Position numbers and translations under genes: made by a program. Source: Ecytonucleospora hepatopenaei (lineage: Eukaryota; Microsporidia; Enterocytozoonidae). Taken from it: DNA of 64,000 nt. This document shows positions 37,596 through 48,017 of the stretch, in pieces. Under the pieces are notes generated by a model. That model was not told where the DNA came from. It saw nothing but the letters and a program-made list of their open reading frames with translations, and searched no databases. The DNA lies in assembly GCA_026692725.1 (NCBI GenBank), contig JAPMUG010000011.1:5001-69000 (forward strand), in the 5' to 3' direction. Every line of letters starts with the position of its first letter. Within the stretch, counting starts at the first letter, position 1.

Positions 37596-38192
37596 ATGCT
37601 AATTAGTCCTATTAAAGGTTATAAATGCATTAAAATTAGATATGGTAATATTGCCAATGTTAATGGAAATGACATTGAGAGGAAGAGTGGATTGACTCAT
37701 GAGTGGATGCTATTTGTTGTTGCACCTGTTGGATTTATTAAGTCAGTTACATTTAAATTACATGAATCATTTTTAAATAATACAATAACAGTAACAAGGG
37801 ATAATATAAATATAAATAATACATTAAGTAATACTAATAATACTAATAATAATACATTAAGTAACACTAATAATATAAATAACAGTAAAGATATGTTTGA
37901 TGAATTTACGTTAAAACAAAAGGGATGGGGTGAATTTACTGTACAGCTTAAAATAACCTTATTTAACAATGACAAACTTACTACCAGCCACTACTTGCAG
38001 CTACATGAAAATAAAAAAGTGGATGTCATTAACAGCACTCTCATCAGTGAGAAAGTAGACACTGTTTTCTATAAGGGTAAATATACACCTGCTAACATAC
38101 TTAATACTAAATATGCTAATGAGCAGGATGAATATAAGAGGATAGATAAATGTATAGATTATGTATTGGATCAAATAGATAAGTATTTATAA
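37596..38192 (+). CDS. YAF9: YEATS domain protein (YAF9/GAS41-like)
   Basis: Reader of acylated histone lysines; YAF9-type members sit in the SWR1 and NuA4 complexes. 198 residues. THEWMLFVVAPVGFIKSVTF, KLHESF and KGWGEFTVQLKITLF are the YEATS core. An Asn/Thr-rich insert of about 30 residues, with AT-only codons, splits the domain at about 68-97. The C-terminal 70 residues are helical. YAF9 is the simplest choice; other YEATS proteins are possible. Confidence 0.8.
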   Translation: MLISPIKGYKCIKIRYGNIANVNGNDIERKSGLTHEWMLFVVAPVGFIKSVTFKLHESFLNNTITVTRDNININNTLSNTNNTNNNTLSNTNNINNSKDMFDEFTLKQKGWGEFTVQLKITLFNNDKLTTSHYLQLHENKKVDVINSTLISEKVDTVFYKGKYTPANILNTKYANEQDEYKRIDKCIDYVLDQIDKYL

Positions 38193-38577
38193 TAATAAAT
38201 TAAATTATATATAATTGTATTTGTCACATCTAAGGTGATTCATAAATAAAATAGTTTAGTAAAAATCAAAATAATATATTAATAATAAGGATGGGTTTAT
38301 TTATTCTTAAAATTTTTAAGCAGCAAAAATTAATTTTGAAATTAATTTCATGAGAAAACTATTCTAATGTCAGTTCCGATGTATATAATGTAAAGTATAA
38401 TCATGGTTCTTACTTATTATATTAAATTTGTAAATTAAAAAAATCTGTTAAAATTTAAGGTAAAATTTGTATCACGGAACAACGTGTTGGGATGTGATAA
38501 ATTTTAATTTAAAATGATAGATTTTTAAAATTAAAAAATTTTAATTTATAAAATTAAAGGATAATTTTTAAAATATA
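38193..38577. other. Intergenic stretch with a hairpin
   Basis: About 385 bases without a gene. It contains the hairpin at 38462-38505; otherwise only AT-rich sequence. Confidence 0.4.
38462..38505. repeat. Imperfect hairpin
   Basis: AAAATTT-gt-ATCAC (38462-38475) pairs with GTGATAAATTTT (38494-38505): 12 base pairs with a two-base bulge, around an 18-base loop that is GC-richer than the surroundings. It lies about 75 nt upstream of a secreted-protein gene. Confidence 0.55.
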
Positions 38578-40030
38578 ATGCTAATTTTCTTATTTGAATA
38601 TTTTTATTTAATTTTTTGTGCTAATATAAATATAGATGAAGATAATACAAATAATACAAATAATACAAATAATGCAAATAATACAAATAATACAAATAAT
38701 GCAAATAATGCAAATAATGCAAATAATGCAAATAATATGGAAGAAGATGATATAGATATAATATTACAAGAAAAAAAAAGAAAGTTTTGTTAATTTACAA
38801 AAAATAAATGATGATTTTAAAGAAGAAAAACAATATGTTGATAAACTTAATGTACTACTTTTAGATAATGAAAATTTAAGGTTGTTAGATGAACATTTAA
38901 AAAATTATTTTTCCCGAGTTAGTGCGCAAGGGATATGGGAAATTACTAGTTTCAACATTTTTAATATGTTCCAAACTAAAATTAAAATTGACATTGTAAA
39001 AGCAGCATATCAATTTAGATCTATGGTAACTTATATTACGTTTAAAGAAAGGCACATTTTAGAAAATATTTTAGGACAAAAAACAGAAGGTGTTGATTAC
39101 AGAACTTATTTTTTCATGGATAAATTGATTTTACATATTAGATTTACCAAAAGAGAAGACTTTTCAAAGGTGAAAGAACAAAATGTGGATCTGATAATAA
39201 ATGCGTATTCTTTAAATTTAATGAAAAACAGAGTTATGCATTTAATTTATGTTTTTTATAAATACCATAAACTTTTGTTAGAATTATATAACAAACCACA
39301 TATTGCAAGTAAAGATTTGATTCAAATAGCTTCGTTTGACATGTTTTTAAGTAGAGTTATATTGCATTTTGTTGACATAATTATGCTCTATGTAAAAAAT
39401 ATTCAAACTATAAATAATGATACTATGTATGAAGTAAGTCAAATATTTTGTTTTAATTGGACTATTACACAATTTTACAATGATTTAATAAAAAACAAAT
39501 TAAATCACAATCCAATTTTTAAATTAACGTGTTTAGGAAAATTTGACAAACCAATTAACAATAGAACAAACATATACTATGATACAGTATATAAGCAATG
39601 GAATGAATTAGGTTCCGAATTACCAAAGAAAATATCATTGGTAACAATGGAACATTTTTATCATAATAATAGACATTTGGGTACTTTATTGGAACCAGAG
39701 GATATGTATGCATACAAAATGAAAGTATGTGAGAAATTTGAAGAATTAAATGCAGATGGAGAAGGTCCTTCTGGTAGTGCATCTGCTGTGACCGGTTTAA
39801 AAAGACAGAGTGTAATTCAAAGTGTAACAGGTGTATATCAGGCTGGTGGTTCATCCACTACCACAGAGACACCAACTCATTCTGAAAGATCAACTCATTC
39901 TAAAACACCAACTCATTCTGAAACACAAGAGGAGGGAGAACCACCTGTAAAAAGACAGGCACCTTCTTATGAAATGGTAGTTGTAGATCCTTCAGAAAAT
40001 GAAGAAGAAGACACGGATCAAAATGACTAA
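38578..40030 (+). CDS. Secreted-family protein split by a frameshift at an A9 run
   Basis: The 5' part (38578-38793) starts with a signal peptide (MLIFLFEYFYLIFCAN), then NTN/NAN repeats and an acidic stretch, and stops at 38791. The +1 frame is open from 38762 to 40030 and carries the rest: a 260-residue helical domain and a Ser/Thr/Glu-rich tail with THSE repeats. The two frames meet at an A9 run (38771-38779). A one-base change there would give one protein of about 480 residues. The domain resembles the protein at 2065-3270. Sequencing error, mutation or slippage are all possible. Confidence 0.6.
38643..38736 (+). repeat. 9-bp coding repeat (AATAATACA/AATAATGCA)
   Basis: About ten copies encoding Asn-Thr-Asn and Asn-Ala-Asn triplets just after the signal peptide of the frameshifted gene. 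Confidence 0.9.
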
Positions 40031-40287
40031 ATGAAAATCTTAAACACTAAAAAGCTAATTAGGAAATAATTAAAAAATTTTTATTTTACCCTCTCATTTA
40101 AAATTAAGAATATTTTAAAATACTTTATTATATTTTAGAATAATTTAAAATAGTTTATTATAATTAGAATAATTCTGAAATATTCTTAAGTATTTTCAAT
40201 TTAAAATATTATTATATTATTAGTATATTATTGGTATTTTGTTATATAAGGTTTACTTTATAATTTCCAAATAAAAAATATTTTATA

Positions 40288-41139
40288 ATGTTAGAAATTA
40301 AAATTGAAAATAAAGCTGATGAATCAGCATTTGCTATGAGTGTATTTAAACAAATATTTGGTGCACTTGAAGACATAATTACAACCATTACAGTAAGATT
40401 TAGCAAAGAAAACATGAAAATACAGGTTATTGATTCCATGCACGTCTGTTTGTGTGTTGTTGATATTGTAACCAGTGTATTTACACATTACAGGTGCGAT
40501 AAAGACATTGTCCTTACCATTCCTCTCAAGATTTTCAACACAATTATGAAAAATTGCAGCCTTTCAGGAGACAAAAGTAGTTTTATGCTTTCAGCCATGG
40601 AATCTTCTTCCAGGGAAATTGAAGTTGAGAATGCAGGGAATGACGGTGAAGGTAAAAAAGAAGAAGTTTCCACTGCCAATAAATTAAATCTATGCAATGA
40701 AATTGACGGAAGCATTTCTAAGTTTAGCATTGATCTACTTGAATCAGAATTGCCTCAATATACTGCACCTATGGCAAATTGGTCTTCAATTATAAACGTA
40801 AGAAGTGATGGATTTAAACTTTTTAAAAATTATGGAGATTTATTTGGCTCTAAAATTATTTTTAGAGTGCAGAAAAATGAATTTATTTTAGAACAACATG
40901 GAGAGGGAACTTCTTCAGATGTTGTTTTAAAGGCTGATGATGAAAATAAGCCATACACCATTGACTCTACTTCCCCATGTTCCATTGAAATAAAAAAGTC
41001 ATATTTAAATAACATTGGCAAGTTGTTTTCAATGAGTGAAGAAATGCAAATTTCAATGATGGAAGAACATCCCATTTTATTTGAGTTAAAGCTTTTTAAT
41101 TTTGGATATGTTCAGTTTTTTATAGCTCCACAGTCATAA
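40288..41139 (+). CDS. PCNA: PCNA sliding clamp
   Basis: Trimeric clamp for replicative polymerases. 283 residues, slightly longer than the usual 258-262. Signatures are ITVRFSKENMKIQVIDSMHV, the first-domain TIPLKIF, and the C-terminal EEHPILFELKLFNFGYVQFFIAPQ. An extra Glu/Lys/Gly-rich loop lies at about 108-125. MCM6 and perhaps RPA1 are encoded in the same window. Confidence 0.93.
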   Translation: MLEIKIENKADESAFAMSVFKQIFGALEDIITTITVRFSKENMKIQVIDSMHVCLCVVDIVTSVFTHYRCDKDIVLTIPLKIFNTIMKNCSLSGDKSSFMLSAMESSSREIEVENAGNDGEGKKEEVSTANKLNLCNEIDGSISKFSIDLLESELPQYTAPMANWSSIINVRSDGFKLFKNYGDLFGSKIIFRVQKNEFILEQHGEGTSSDVVLKADDENKPYTIDSTSPCSIEIKKSYLNNIGKLFSMSEEMQISMMEEHPILFELKLFNFGYVQFFIAPQS

Positions 41140-41241
41140 GGAAAAAAATTAAATTATAGTTTAAATATTATTTTTTTATTATTTGTAGTACAACATTATT
41201 GGATAATTTTAAATTAATCAAAACTTTTAAATAAGTATTAA

Positions 41242-42564
41242 TTAAATATTTATTGATAATTCTTTTATAATCCTTTTTGCATCTTTTTTTGATACCTTAA
41301 TCATACTGTCTATATCTTTTAAATTATTTTCTATAACAAAATCACAGTCTTTTAATGAACATTCTGTGCTATAAAGAATACATTTGTCACCATCTTCTAA
41401 AAAAATAATGGGGAAGAATTTTTCTTCAAATTTAAACTTTACATAAATTTTTAGCATTTTATCCAAAATATGCAGCAAATTAACATCTATTTCTTTTGTA
41501 TTTTTTATGTAAAAATATGCATTTAGCTTTAATGTAAAAACCATGCAATTTTCTGATTTCTTTATGTTTTTTATCAACATCTTAAACAAATGCATTGTTA
41601 ATTCCATAAATTGTATGTATTTTGTATTTTTATAATAATTTTTATTAAACAAGCTTAAAAAACCTTCCATTGCTTTATTTATATGCACATAAAATGCAAT
41701 TAACATAAAATGCTCAATTCCTTGTATCTCAAATTCATGTTTGTGTTTTAATACAGGTGTATCAACAGTGCCAAAATACTCTTCTATTTTTTCTTTTTGT
41801 TCATAATCCAATGTTTTAAAATTTTCTTTTGCCATAAAAATAGAAATGCCTTCCTTTGCCAAAAATTCAAATATTTTGGCATCAGTCCAGTTTTTCCCTT
41901 TAACTTGCTCTTTTATAATCTGAGTTTGACTTGTTTTTAAATTGTTTGTTTCATTTTCCTTGTAAATATGATTGTTTGTCCCGTATATTTTTTTATAACA
42001 GACAGTGCTAAGGTTATTTTTTATAGCTGAAAATAAATTTGATTCTGATAGAAAAGAAAGTTTTATTTTTTGCAGATGTTGCACCTTAACATGCCCTTTT
42101 TCAAGGTTAAGAAGTTTTGCTTCAGCTGCTAGTTTGTCACACCACTCACAGATTTCTCCAGTAAAATCGTACTCTATGTAAAAAGAAACAGCAACAAGTA
42201 AAGACCAGGCAACCGTATGGTCCAGCATTTTTTTAGCTTTTGCAAAATCAAACATAAAAGAACACCCATTTAAAACACCATCACAATCACATCCATTTTC
42301 AAAAGTGTCATTTCTTATGAAATATTCTTTTTCTTTGTACGTTATAGTAAAATTGATTTGGCTGTGCATATTTACAAAAGAAAGTTCATAATTGATCAGT
42401 TCTTTTTCTAAATAACATTTAAATATTTGTGAGGTGCATATGCTATAAATAAATGTATTGCTTTTTATCCTAATGACCTTTGTTTTATCCAATTCTCTTA
42501 TAAATTCATAGAAGGTATCTTTTCCTAGTACATTAACGTTTGCTAGATGGTCTTTTTCTTTCAT
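41242..42564 (-). CDS. Hypothetical protein, unknown
   Basis: 440 residues, soluble, mixed helix and strand. A small Cys patch (FENGCDCDGVLNGC) occurs near residue 95 and EICEWCDKL near 135. No signal peptide or membrane segment. It is divergent from the 42653 gene, with 88 nt and one TTTTACCCT motif between the two starts. No family recognised. Confidence 0.75.
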   Translation of the reverse strand: MKEKDHLANVNVLGKDTFYEFIRELDKTKVIRIKSNTFIYSICTSQIFKCYLEKELINYELSFVNMHSQINFTITYKEKEYFIRNDTFENGCDCDGVLNGCSFMFDFAKAKKMLDHTVAWSLLVAVSFYIEYDFTGEICEWCDKLAAEAKLLNLEKGHVKVQHLQKIKLSFLSESNLFSAIKNNLSTVCYKKIYGTNNHIYKENETNNLKTSQTQIIKEQVKGKNWTDAKIFEFLAKEGISIFMAKENFKTLDYEQKEKIEEYFGTVDTPVLKHKHEFEIQGIEHFMLIAFYVHINKAMEGFLSLFNKNYYKNTKYIQFMELTMHLFKMLIKNIKKSENCMVFTLKLNAYFYIKNTKEIDVNLLHILDKMLKIYVKFKFEEKFFPIIFLEDGDKCILYSTECSLKDCDFVIENNLKDIDSMIKVSKKDAKRIIKELSINI

Positions 42565-42584
42565 TGTTTAAGTATTTTCAGAAA

Positions 42585-42593
42585 TTTTACCCT
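42585..42593 (+). promoter_or_regulatory. TTTTACCCT motif in divergent spacer
   Basis: A CCC-like motif, 60 nt before the ATG at 42653 and 20 nt from the start of the opposite gene. Confidence 0.4.
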
Positions 42594-42652
42594 GAAAATA
42601 AAAAATTATTTTGTAAATTTATAAAAATTAATATACCTTTTATAGCATTTTT

Positions 42653-43111
42653 ATGTCAAGAACAAATAAAAAGAGATCTTCAATAACTAAAAAAGAAGAA
42701 TTGGTAAGTATCAAAAATGATATTTCACACGAAAATATAGAAATTGTAAAGGAATATTTAAATGAACTAAAAACAATCAAAGAAGCATACAACAAAAGAA
42801 AGCAACTGCTTAATATTATGTTTTGGGAATATGAAAATCATAACACGCATCTTTATGAGGATAGGGATGCAAAGATTTATAAGATAATTTCTGACAAACA
42901 AATTTATCCTAATAGTTTTTTAGGGAGTTCTTTAGGATTTAACAAAACCAACATGGACCAAAAGTTTCTTGATATTTTACACAAGTTTAGACTGGACAAA
43001 AAACCAAATGCACCTTCCCCCAGAAATAGCGTTGAGTTTGAAAAACTAAAGCTTTTGATCATAAAACTGTTTGAGATTTCTGCAGGAAAAGGTGTGTATA
43101 AAAAGAAATAA
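42653..43111 (+). CDS. Small basic helical protein, unknown
   Basis: 152 residues, Lys-rich, with a predicted coiled coil at about 25-65 (NELKTIKEAYNKRKQLL) and a conserved-looking SFLGSSLGFNKTNMD. No membrane segment. Its stop lies one base from the stop of convergent CBF5. No family recognised. Confidence 0.7.
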   Translation: MSRTNKKRSSITKKEELVSIKNDISHENIEIVKEYLNELKTIKEAYNKRKQLLNIMFWEYENHNTHLYEDRDAKIYKIISDKQIYPNSFLGSSLGFNKTNMDQKFLDILHKFRLDKKPNAPSPRNSVEFEKLKLLIIKLFEISAGKGVYKKK

Positions 43112-43112
43112 A

Positions 43113-44213
43113 TTATTTTACTTCAAGCTTGTTATTTCCTTCTTCTGAATAAATTTCATAATCTACGGATATCCCCCATGTTTTTTTGTAGATTCCTTGT
43201 TCCATAATCACTCTTTTTGCAGATGCGACAAAACCAACAGTCATTTTTTCCATTTCTTCACCGGAAACCATTGCATTAGCAAGTGCTACTGCTTCTCCTT
43301 TGGCTGTTAAAAGAACAACAAGTTCCCCTGTAACTATATTTTTGTCAAACATGCTTATTCCTTGTGAACTTAGTTTAGCACCTGCGCAAATAGCACCTGC
43401 TGCAGAATCTTTAATAATTATCCTTTTGTACCCCGTTAATAAACTTTCAAGGGGTTTTATAAGCTTTCTAAGGTATTTTTCATTATTTTCTTTGGTAAAA
43501 ACATAAACAGCATCTAACAAATCATGCAAGGTGCAGCATTCTTTTTCTGTAACGCTTCCGCTTTTTATTCTTCTGAGTTCTTCCATTTCCGCTGGAACAC
43601 CAACAAACAATCCTATATGGGTGCATAAGGTTCTGATATAACTACCTGCTTCACATTTTACAACAAAAAGACCTTTGCTAAATTCTTTGTCTTCTTCTTG
43701 AACATTGACAAACTCTAAAACTTCAATATCATAAATCCACCTCAGTCTGAGTTCCCTTTTTACAGCGCATAAAAGTGGAGGACGTTGCAGTAAATGACCA
43801 GTCAACTTTTTACATGCATCTCTAAAACTTTTTTCACATACCTTTCCGTCAAATTTTATTTCACAGACGTATGTTTTACCAAGAGATTGTTGTATTTTTG
43901 CTAATCTTGTTGCTCTATTTATGCAAATTGTTAAAACACCTGTAACTTTTGGATCAAGAGTACCGCTGTGACCAGTCTTGTTGCACTTTAGTGCTGTATT
44001 TTTATTTAAAATTTCCTTGACCCATGTGACTACTTCGTGGCTAGATGGATTTGCTGGCTTATCGATGGTAACTACTCCATAATCTATATACTGTGCAATA
44101 GGTCTGTTTTCTGGTTTATAACCACAGCCAGATGGACACCATGTGTCATCTTTAATTGTTAATTCATCAATGTTTTTAAGTAAATAACTTTCATTATTTT
44201 TATTTTCTTCCAT
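43113..44213 (-). CDS. CBF5: H/ACA snoRNP pseudouridine synthase CBF5 (dyskerin)
   Basis: Catalytic subunit of box H/ACA RNPs that converts uridine to pseudouridine in rRNA. 366 residues. GHSGTLDPKVTG holds the catalytic Asp87; ARPP-type RPPLLCAVKRELR, CEAGSYIRTLCTHIG and RRIKSG follow. The PUA domain occupies about 265-345. The long Lys-rich tail of larger eukaryotic proteins is reduced. One base separates its stop from the convergent gene. Confidence 0.95.
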   Translation of the reverse strand: MEENKNNESYLLKNIDELTIKDDTWCPSGCGYKPENRPIAQYIDYGVVTIDKPANPSSHEVVTWVKEILNKNTALKCNKTGHSGTLDPKVTGVLTICINRATRLAKIQQSLGKTYVCEIKFDGKVCEKSFRDACKKLTGHLLQRPPLLCAVKRELRLRWIYDIEVLEFVNVQEEDKEFSKGLFVVKCEAGSYIRTLCTHIGLFVGVPAEMEELRRIKSGSVTEKECCTLHDLLDAVYVFTKENNEKYLRKLIKPLESLLTGYKRIIIKDSAAGAICAGAKLSSQGISMFDKNIVTGELVVLLTAKGEAVALANAMVSGEEMEKMTVGFVASAKRVIMEQGIYKKTWGISVDYEIYSEEGNNKLEVK

Positions 44214-44383
44214 AGGAAGGTATAAAAATTTTAGTTAATAAATAGCTTTTTTTCTGCTTTAATATAATTTTATTTTATATAAAATCATGTTGTTCTATAT
44301 TTATTAGTAATTTTAAAAAATATAAAAAACTCCTTTTTAAAAACAATTATATAAGTTTTTATACCATTAAGAGTAAAATTTTG

Positions 44384-45160
44384 ATGCTTTTGTTATTTTA
44401 TAAATTGCTTTATTCTGTTAATGTTAACAACATTTCAGACAGCTGTATAGAAAAATGTCTTGAAAACATAAAATTAGTGGAAAATGCTGTTGATAGTTCA
44501 CTAAAAGAAAATGATGTTCATTTTGAAAATTTTAAAATAAAAAACACGAATTTTGTACAGGAAATTTCAAATTGCGAACCTAAAAATACATACGTAGTAT
44601 TCTTCGATAATTTATATAATGATCTGTCTAAAACTATTGTTAAATATAAATACGACATTGCTGAGCATTTTTTTAGAAATTTGAAAAATTTCTTTCAGCA
44701 TATCAAAAAAGTAGATTTGTATGAGAGGAAAGAAGCCTTTGTTTTTAAAAAGAATTATTTTCCGAGTGAATTTATTGATAAATATATAAAAATTTACAAA
44801 CAAAAACTAAAGGATTATAAGTTCCTTTTTAGAAAATATATGGAAAATAATTTTGATAATTTACAAAAAAATACAAGGAATGATCTAACACTTCAAAAGA
44901 ACATCCTACTCGCTAAACTTGATCAGGTTGAATGCGCATGGAACATTACTAACCAATACTTTACTGAACTTATAAACAATATATTTTATAATAAGAAAAT
45001 GTCTTTATTCTCAAAAAATAAAAACAACAAAAACAAAATTGCATATATTATTGGATTTACAGTATTAGCATTTGTATTGCTTGCCATTGGAATTTATTTG
45101 CTATTTTATTTCAAAAAAAGAAATAAAAATACGTTATCACCTAAAAAAATAATACTTTAA
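44384..45160 (+). CDS. Putative type I membrane protein, unknown
   Basis: 258 residues from the ATG at 44384. N-terminal signal peptide-like sequence (MLLLFYKLLYSVNV), a helical extracellular-type region with four Cys, one membrane segment at about 223-243 (YIIGFTVLAFVLLAIGIYLLFYF), and a short basic tail. It looks like a surface receptor or anchor. No family recognised. Confidence 0.75.
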   Translation: MLLLFYKLLYSVNVNNISDSCIEKCLENIKLVENAVDSSLKENDVHFENFKIKNTNFVQEISNCEPKNTYVVFFDNLYNDLSKTIVKYKYDIAEHFFRNLKNFFQHIKKVDLYERKEAFVFKKNYFPSEFIDKYIKIYKQKLKDYKFLFRKYMENNFDNLQKNTRNDLTLQKNILLAKLDQVECAWNITNQYFTELINNIFYNKKMSLFSKNKNNKNKIAYIIGFTVLAFVLLAIGIYLLFYFKKRNKNTLSPKKIIL

Positions 45161-45318
45161 CCTGGAATTTCTTTTAATAAAATAATATTGTTATATAAGC
45201 TTTTTGTGAAAATATGATAAAAATTACAATTTAGTTTTTATTTTGGTAATTAATTTTTTATTTTTATGTTTTCTCTTTAAATTTCTTTTCTGTAAATTTT
45301 AACCTTAAATAGCATAAA

Positions 45319-46821
45319 ATGGAAATGTTTGAAAAAATTGGATTGTATGATTTTGATACATTAATTACAGACATTTTAGTCATGAATGAAGACCAACAAA
45401 TAGAAATGTTTTATCTTTTGTGTCTATCAAATTATGAAGAACTTTCTAAATTTTTAAAAGAAACCTTTTCAAATGGTAATAAAAATAGTTTTTTATACAA
45501 ACTTTTGAAAGGAATTACTTTTAGCAAATATCTAAACCATAAGCTGTTATCAATTGATATTTTACATATTTTATATAAAAATGATTTTAAAGAAAATACA
45601 TTTATAAAAAACAAAATAAAATTCTACATAAATGACACAAATATTAAGGTGGTTCAAAAAATAGTAGAGATAACATTGGAATACATAGCAATAAAAGAAA
45701 AAACAGAAAATTTCGAAGAATTTCAAAATTTCATTTTTGGTGTTGTTGTAGATCTGTACAAATCACCGTTTGAAAGCAACAGAATTCAATCGATAAAGTT
45801 TTTGCGTTTTTTAACCAAAAATTTATCTAAATTAAATTATGCCATTGATGTGTTAATTAAAGATGAAAGTTATAGAGTAAGGTATAATCTTGCAAAAGAA
45901 ATTTTATTTGCTTCACAGCTAGAAACTGTAAAAAATGATGGACCAAGTAAAATAACAAACATAAGAAATCAGGAACCAAGTAAAATAATAAATGTAAGAA
46001 ATGATGAACAAATTAAAGAATGCTACGATCCAAAATTAATTTTAAAAATAATTAATATATTAAAAACAGATAAAATAGATTTGGTAAAGGAAATGGTGTA
46101 TGACAGCCCATCTTTTTACAAAAATAATTCACCCGAGGAAATTCTTCGGGTCCTTGAAATAGTAAATAATAGAAATGGATCTTTAAAAAGTATCTTGATC
46201 AAAAACATAATAAAACATACCGATTTATTAGAGTATAAGGATAATTCACATTTCGTTTCTAAATTTATAGATAAATATATAATGACCAGTATAAAAACAT
46301 ATGATTTTATTTTTGAAATAGAAGGCATGGATATTTTACCATACATTAATAAAATATACAAAGAGTTTATCTCTAATACAATGGAATACAATAAAATGTT
46401 GGGATTGCTTGAAAATATTAAAAAGTATTTTATAAGAATAAAAGAAAATGGTTTATATAAAATAATATTTACTAATAAACATGCATTAGAGGAACTAATA
46501 GCAAATATAATTGATTTGTTAGAAAATAAAGTGCATGTAATAAGAAAAGTATCTTCAGAATTGCTTGTTTATTTATATAATTGTGAAAATTGTGGTGTAA
46601 ATAACACAATAAACGATAATTGTAATGTATTTAATAATATAATAAATAGTGATTGTAATGTTAATATTAAAAATGACAGTATAAAATGTAAAAAATCAAA
46701 AAAATGTTTCTTTAATGATATTTTTACTGGTAACTTACGCAATAAAATTATAAGTTTATGCAACCATTCTAAAAAGCAAATCGTACAGGATAGTTATGAA
46801 ATAAGAAATATATTAGAATAA
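45319..46821 (+). CDS. HEAT-repeat protein, PP2A scaffold (A subunit)-like
   Basis: 500 residues of helical repeats. ESYRVRYNLAKEILFASQ resembles the DxSWRVRY motif of PP2A A-type HEAT repeats; other repeats are weak. An Asn/Lys-rich insert follows at about 200-225 and an Asn/Cys-rich one at 425-465. PP2A-A or PP4 regulatory subunit are the likely options. A B55 subunit is encoded at 11.9 kb. Other HEAT proteins cannot be excluded. Confidence 0.5.
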   Translation: MEMFEKIGLYDFDTLITDILVMNEDQQIEMFYLLCLSNYEELSKFLKETFSNGNKNSFLYKLLKGITFSKYLNHKLLSIDILHILYKNDFKENTFIKNKIKFYINDTNIKVVQKIVEITLEYIAIKEKTENFEEFQNFIFGVVVDLYKSPFESNRIQSIKFLRFLTKNLSKLNYAIDVLIKDESYRVRYNLAKEILFASQLETVKNDGPSKITNIRNQEPSKIINVRNDEQIKECYDPKLILKIINILKTDKIDLVKEMVYDSPSFYKNNSPEEILRVLEIVNNRNGSLKSILIKNIIKHTDLLEYKDNSHFVSKFIDKYIMTSIKTYDFIFEIEGMDILPYINKIYKEFISNTMEYNKMLGLLENIKKYFIRIKENGLYKIIFTNKHALEELIANIIDLLENKVHVIRKVSSELLVYLYNCENCGVNNTINDNCNVFNNIINSDCNVNIKNDSIKCKKSKKCFFNDIFTGNLRNKIISLCNHSKKQIVQDSYEIRNILE

Positions 46822-47348
46822 AATAGATCAAGGATTATTACATTTAAATTTTATATACATAATATTATGTTTTTTAACTTTTATCATATTTTGTTTTTAT
46901 ATTTATTTTATCATTTTTATTTTGTTCTTGTATGGTACTTTTTAATTTATTATATAACATAAAACATTCTTTTACATGTTTTATTTTATTAGATAAAGTA
47001 TTTAAAGTTTGTTTAAAATTATATTTTCTATGTTATATAAACGTTTGTCATGTGTGTTTTCTTTTATTACAGTTCATAAAAAATAATAGCTTAAATTAAT
47101 AAATACATTTAGCATATAAAATATAAAATATAAAATATAAAATATAAAATATAAAATATAAAATATAAAATATAAAATATAAAATATAAAATATAAAATA
47201 TAAAATATAAAATATAAAATATAAAATATAAAATATAAAATATAAAATATAAAATAAATAATAAATTATATAAAATCAGAATTAATTTTAATTAAATAAT
47301 ATATAAAAAATAAAAAACATGTTTTTAAAATTTCTTGATAATAATTTA
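46822..47348. other. Intergenic stretch with microsatellite
   Basis: About 530 bases with no gene, holding the 7-bp repeat at 47115-47255. Confidence 0.5.
47115..47255. repeat. 7-bp microsatellite (TATAAAA)n
   Basis: About 20 nearly perfect copies of a 7-base unit in the gap between convergent genes. Confidence 0.95.
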
Positions 47349-47852
47349 TTATTGTTTTTTTAATTCTTCTTCATCACGAAAATTATAAAATTTTAATGTT
47401 TTTATTTTAATAAGTAAACCATTAGCTTTATGAATATAATCACCTCTTGCCAATAATGCATTTAATTTAAGGTCTAATGCTGTTCTTAATGTTCTATTTC
47501 TCCCATTTCTTATATCTTTATTCTCTTCCATCTTTCTTTTATAAAAAACTATTTCTCTTTCCATGCATCCTTTCATTATTTTTAAAATGTTTTCTAGTTC
47601 CATCAATTGTTGAATTATCTTCTTAAACCTTCCTTCAAGTATATATAGCTCAGAATCTGATACATCAAATACATTCACTGACTTATAAGTAGGTTTAAAT
47701 TGTTCTTCTTTTTTAGAAAATTCAAATTCTGGTAATAAATCAACAAAACCATCAGAAGAATCTGCACCAAGTATAACATTTGTAAATCCTATGATATTAC
47801 TAAAGCTAATGCTTGTATAGCTTAACAAACTACTTAAAAACAATATAAACAT
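47349..47852 (-). CDS. Secreted coiled-coil protein, pair member 1
   Basis: 167 residues from the ATG at 47852 (the frame also has an upstream TTG). Signal peptide MFILFLSSLLSYTSIS. The mature part is a helical bundle: a coiled coil at about 75-120 and another at 130-165. Layout and spacing match the gene at 48018-48467, so the two look like paralogues. TCACCCC lies upstream. Confidence 0.72.
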   Translation of the reverse strand: MFILFLSSLLSYTSISFSNIIGFTNVILGADSSDGFVDLLPEFEFSKKEEQFKPTYKSVNVFDVSDSELYILEGRFKKIIQQLMELENILKIMKGCMEREIVFYKRKMEENKDIRNGRNRTLRTALDLKLNALLARGDYIHKANGLLIKIKTLKFYNFRDEEELKKQ

Positions 47853-47866
47853 AAAAATTATCAAAT

Positions 47867-47873
47867 AGGGGTG
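47867..47873 (-). promoter_or_regulatory. CCC-like motif of secreted pair member 1
   Basis: TCACCCC on the minus strand, 14 nt before the ATG at 47852. Confidence 0.45.
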
Positions 47874-48017
47874 AAAAAGATCAAAATAAAATAGTTTTTT
47901 TGAAATAATCTTTTATTTATTATAGGATTTGTAATACTAATTTATTGTATTATTTTGTTGTTCTAAAAATATATATAAAAACATCACTAATTTTAATATA
48001 ATTAGTCAAACAATTTC

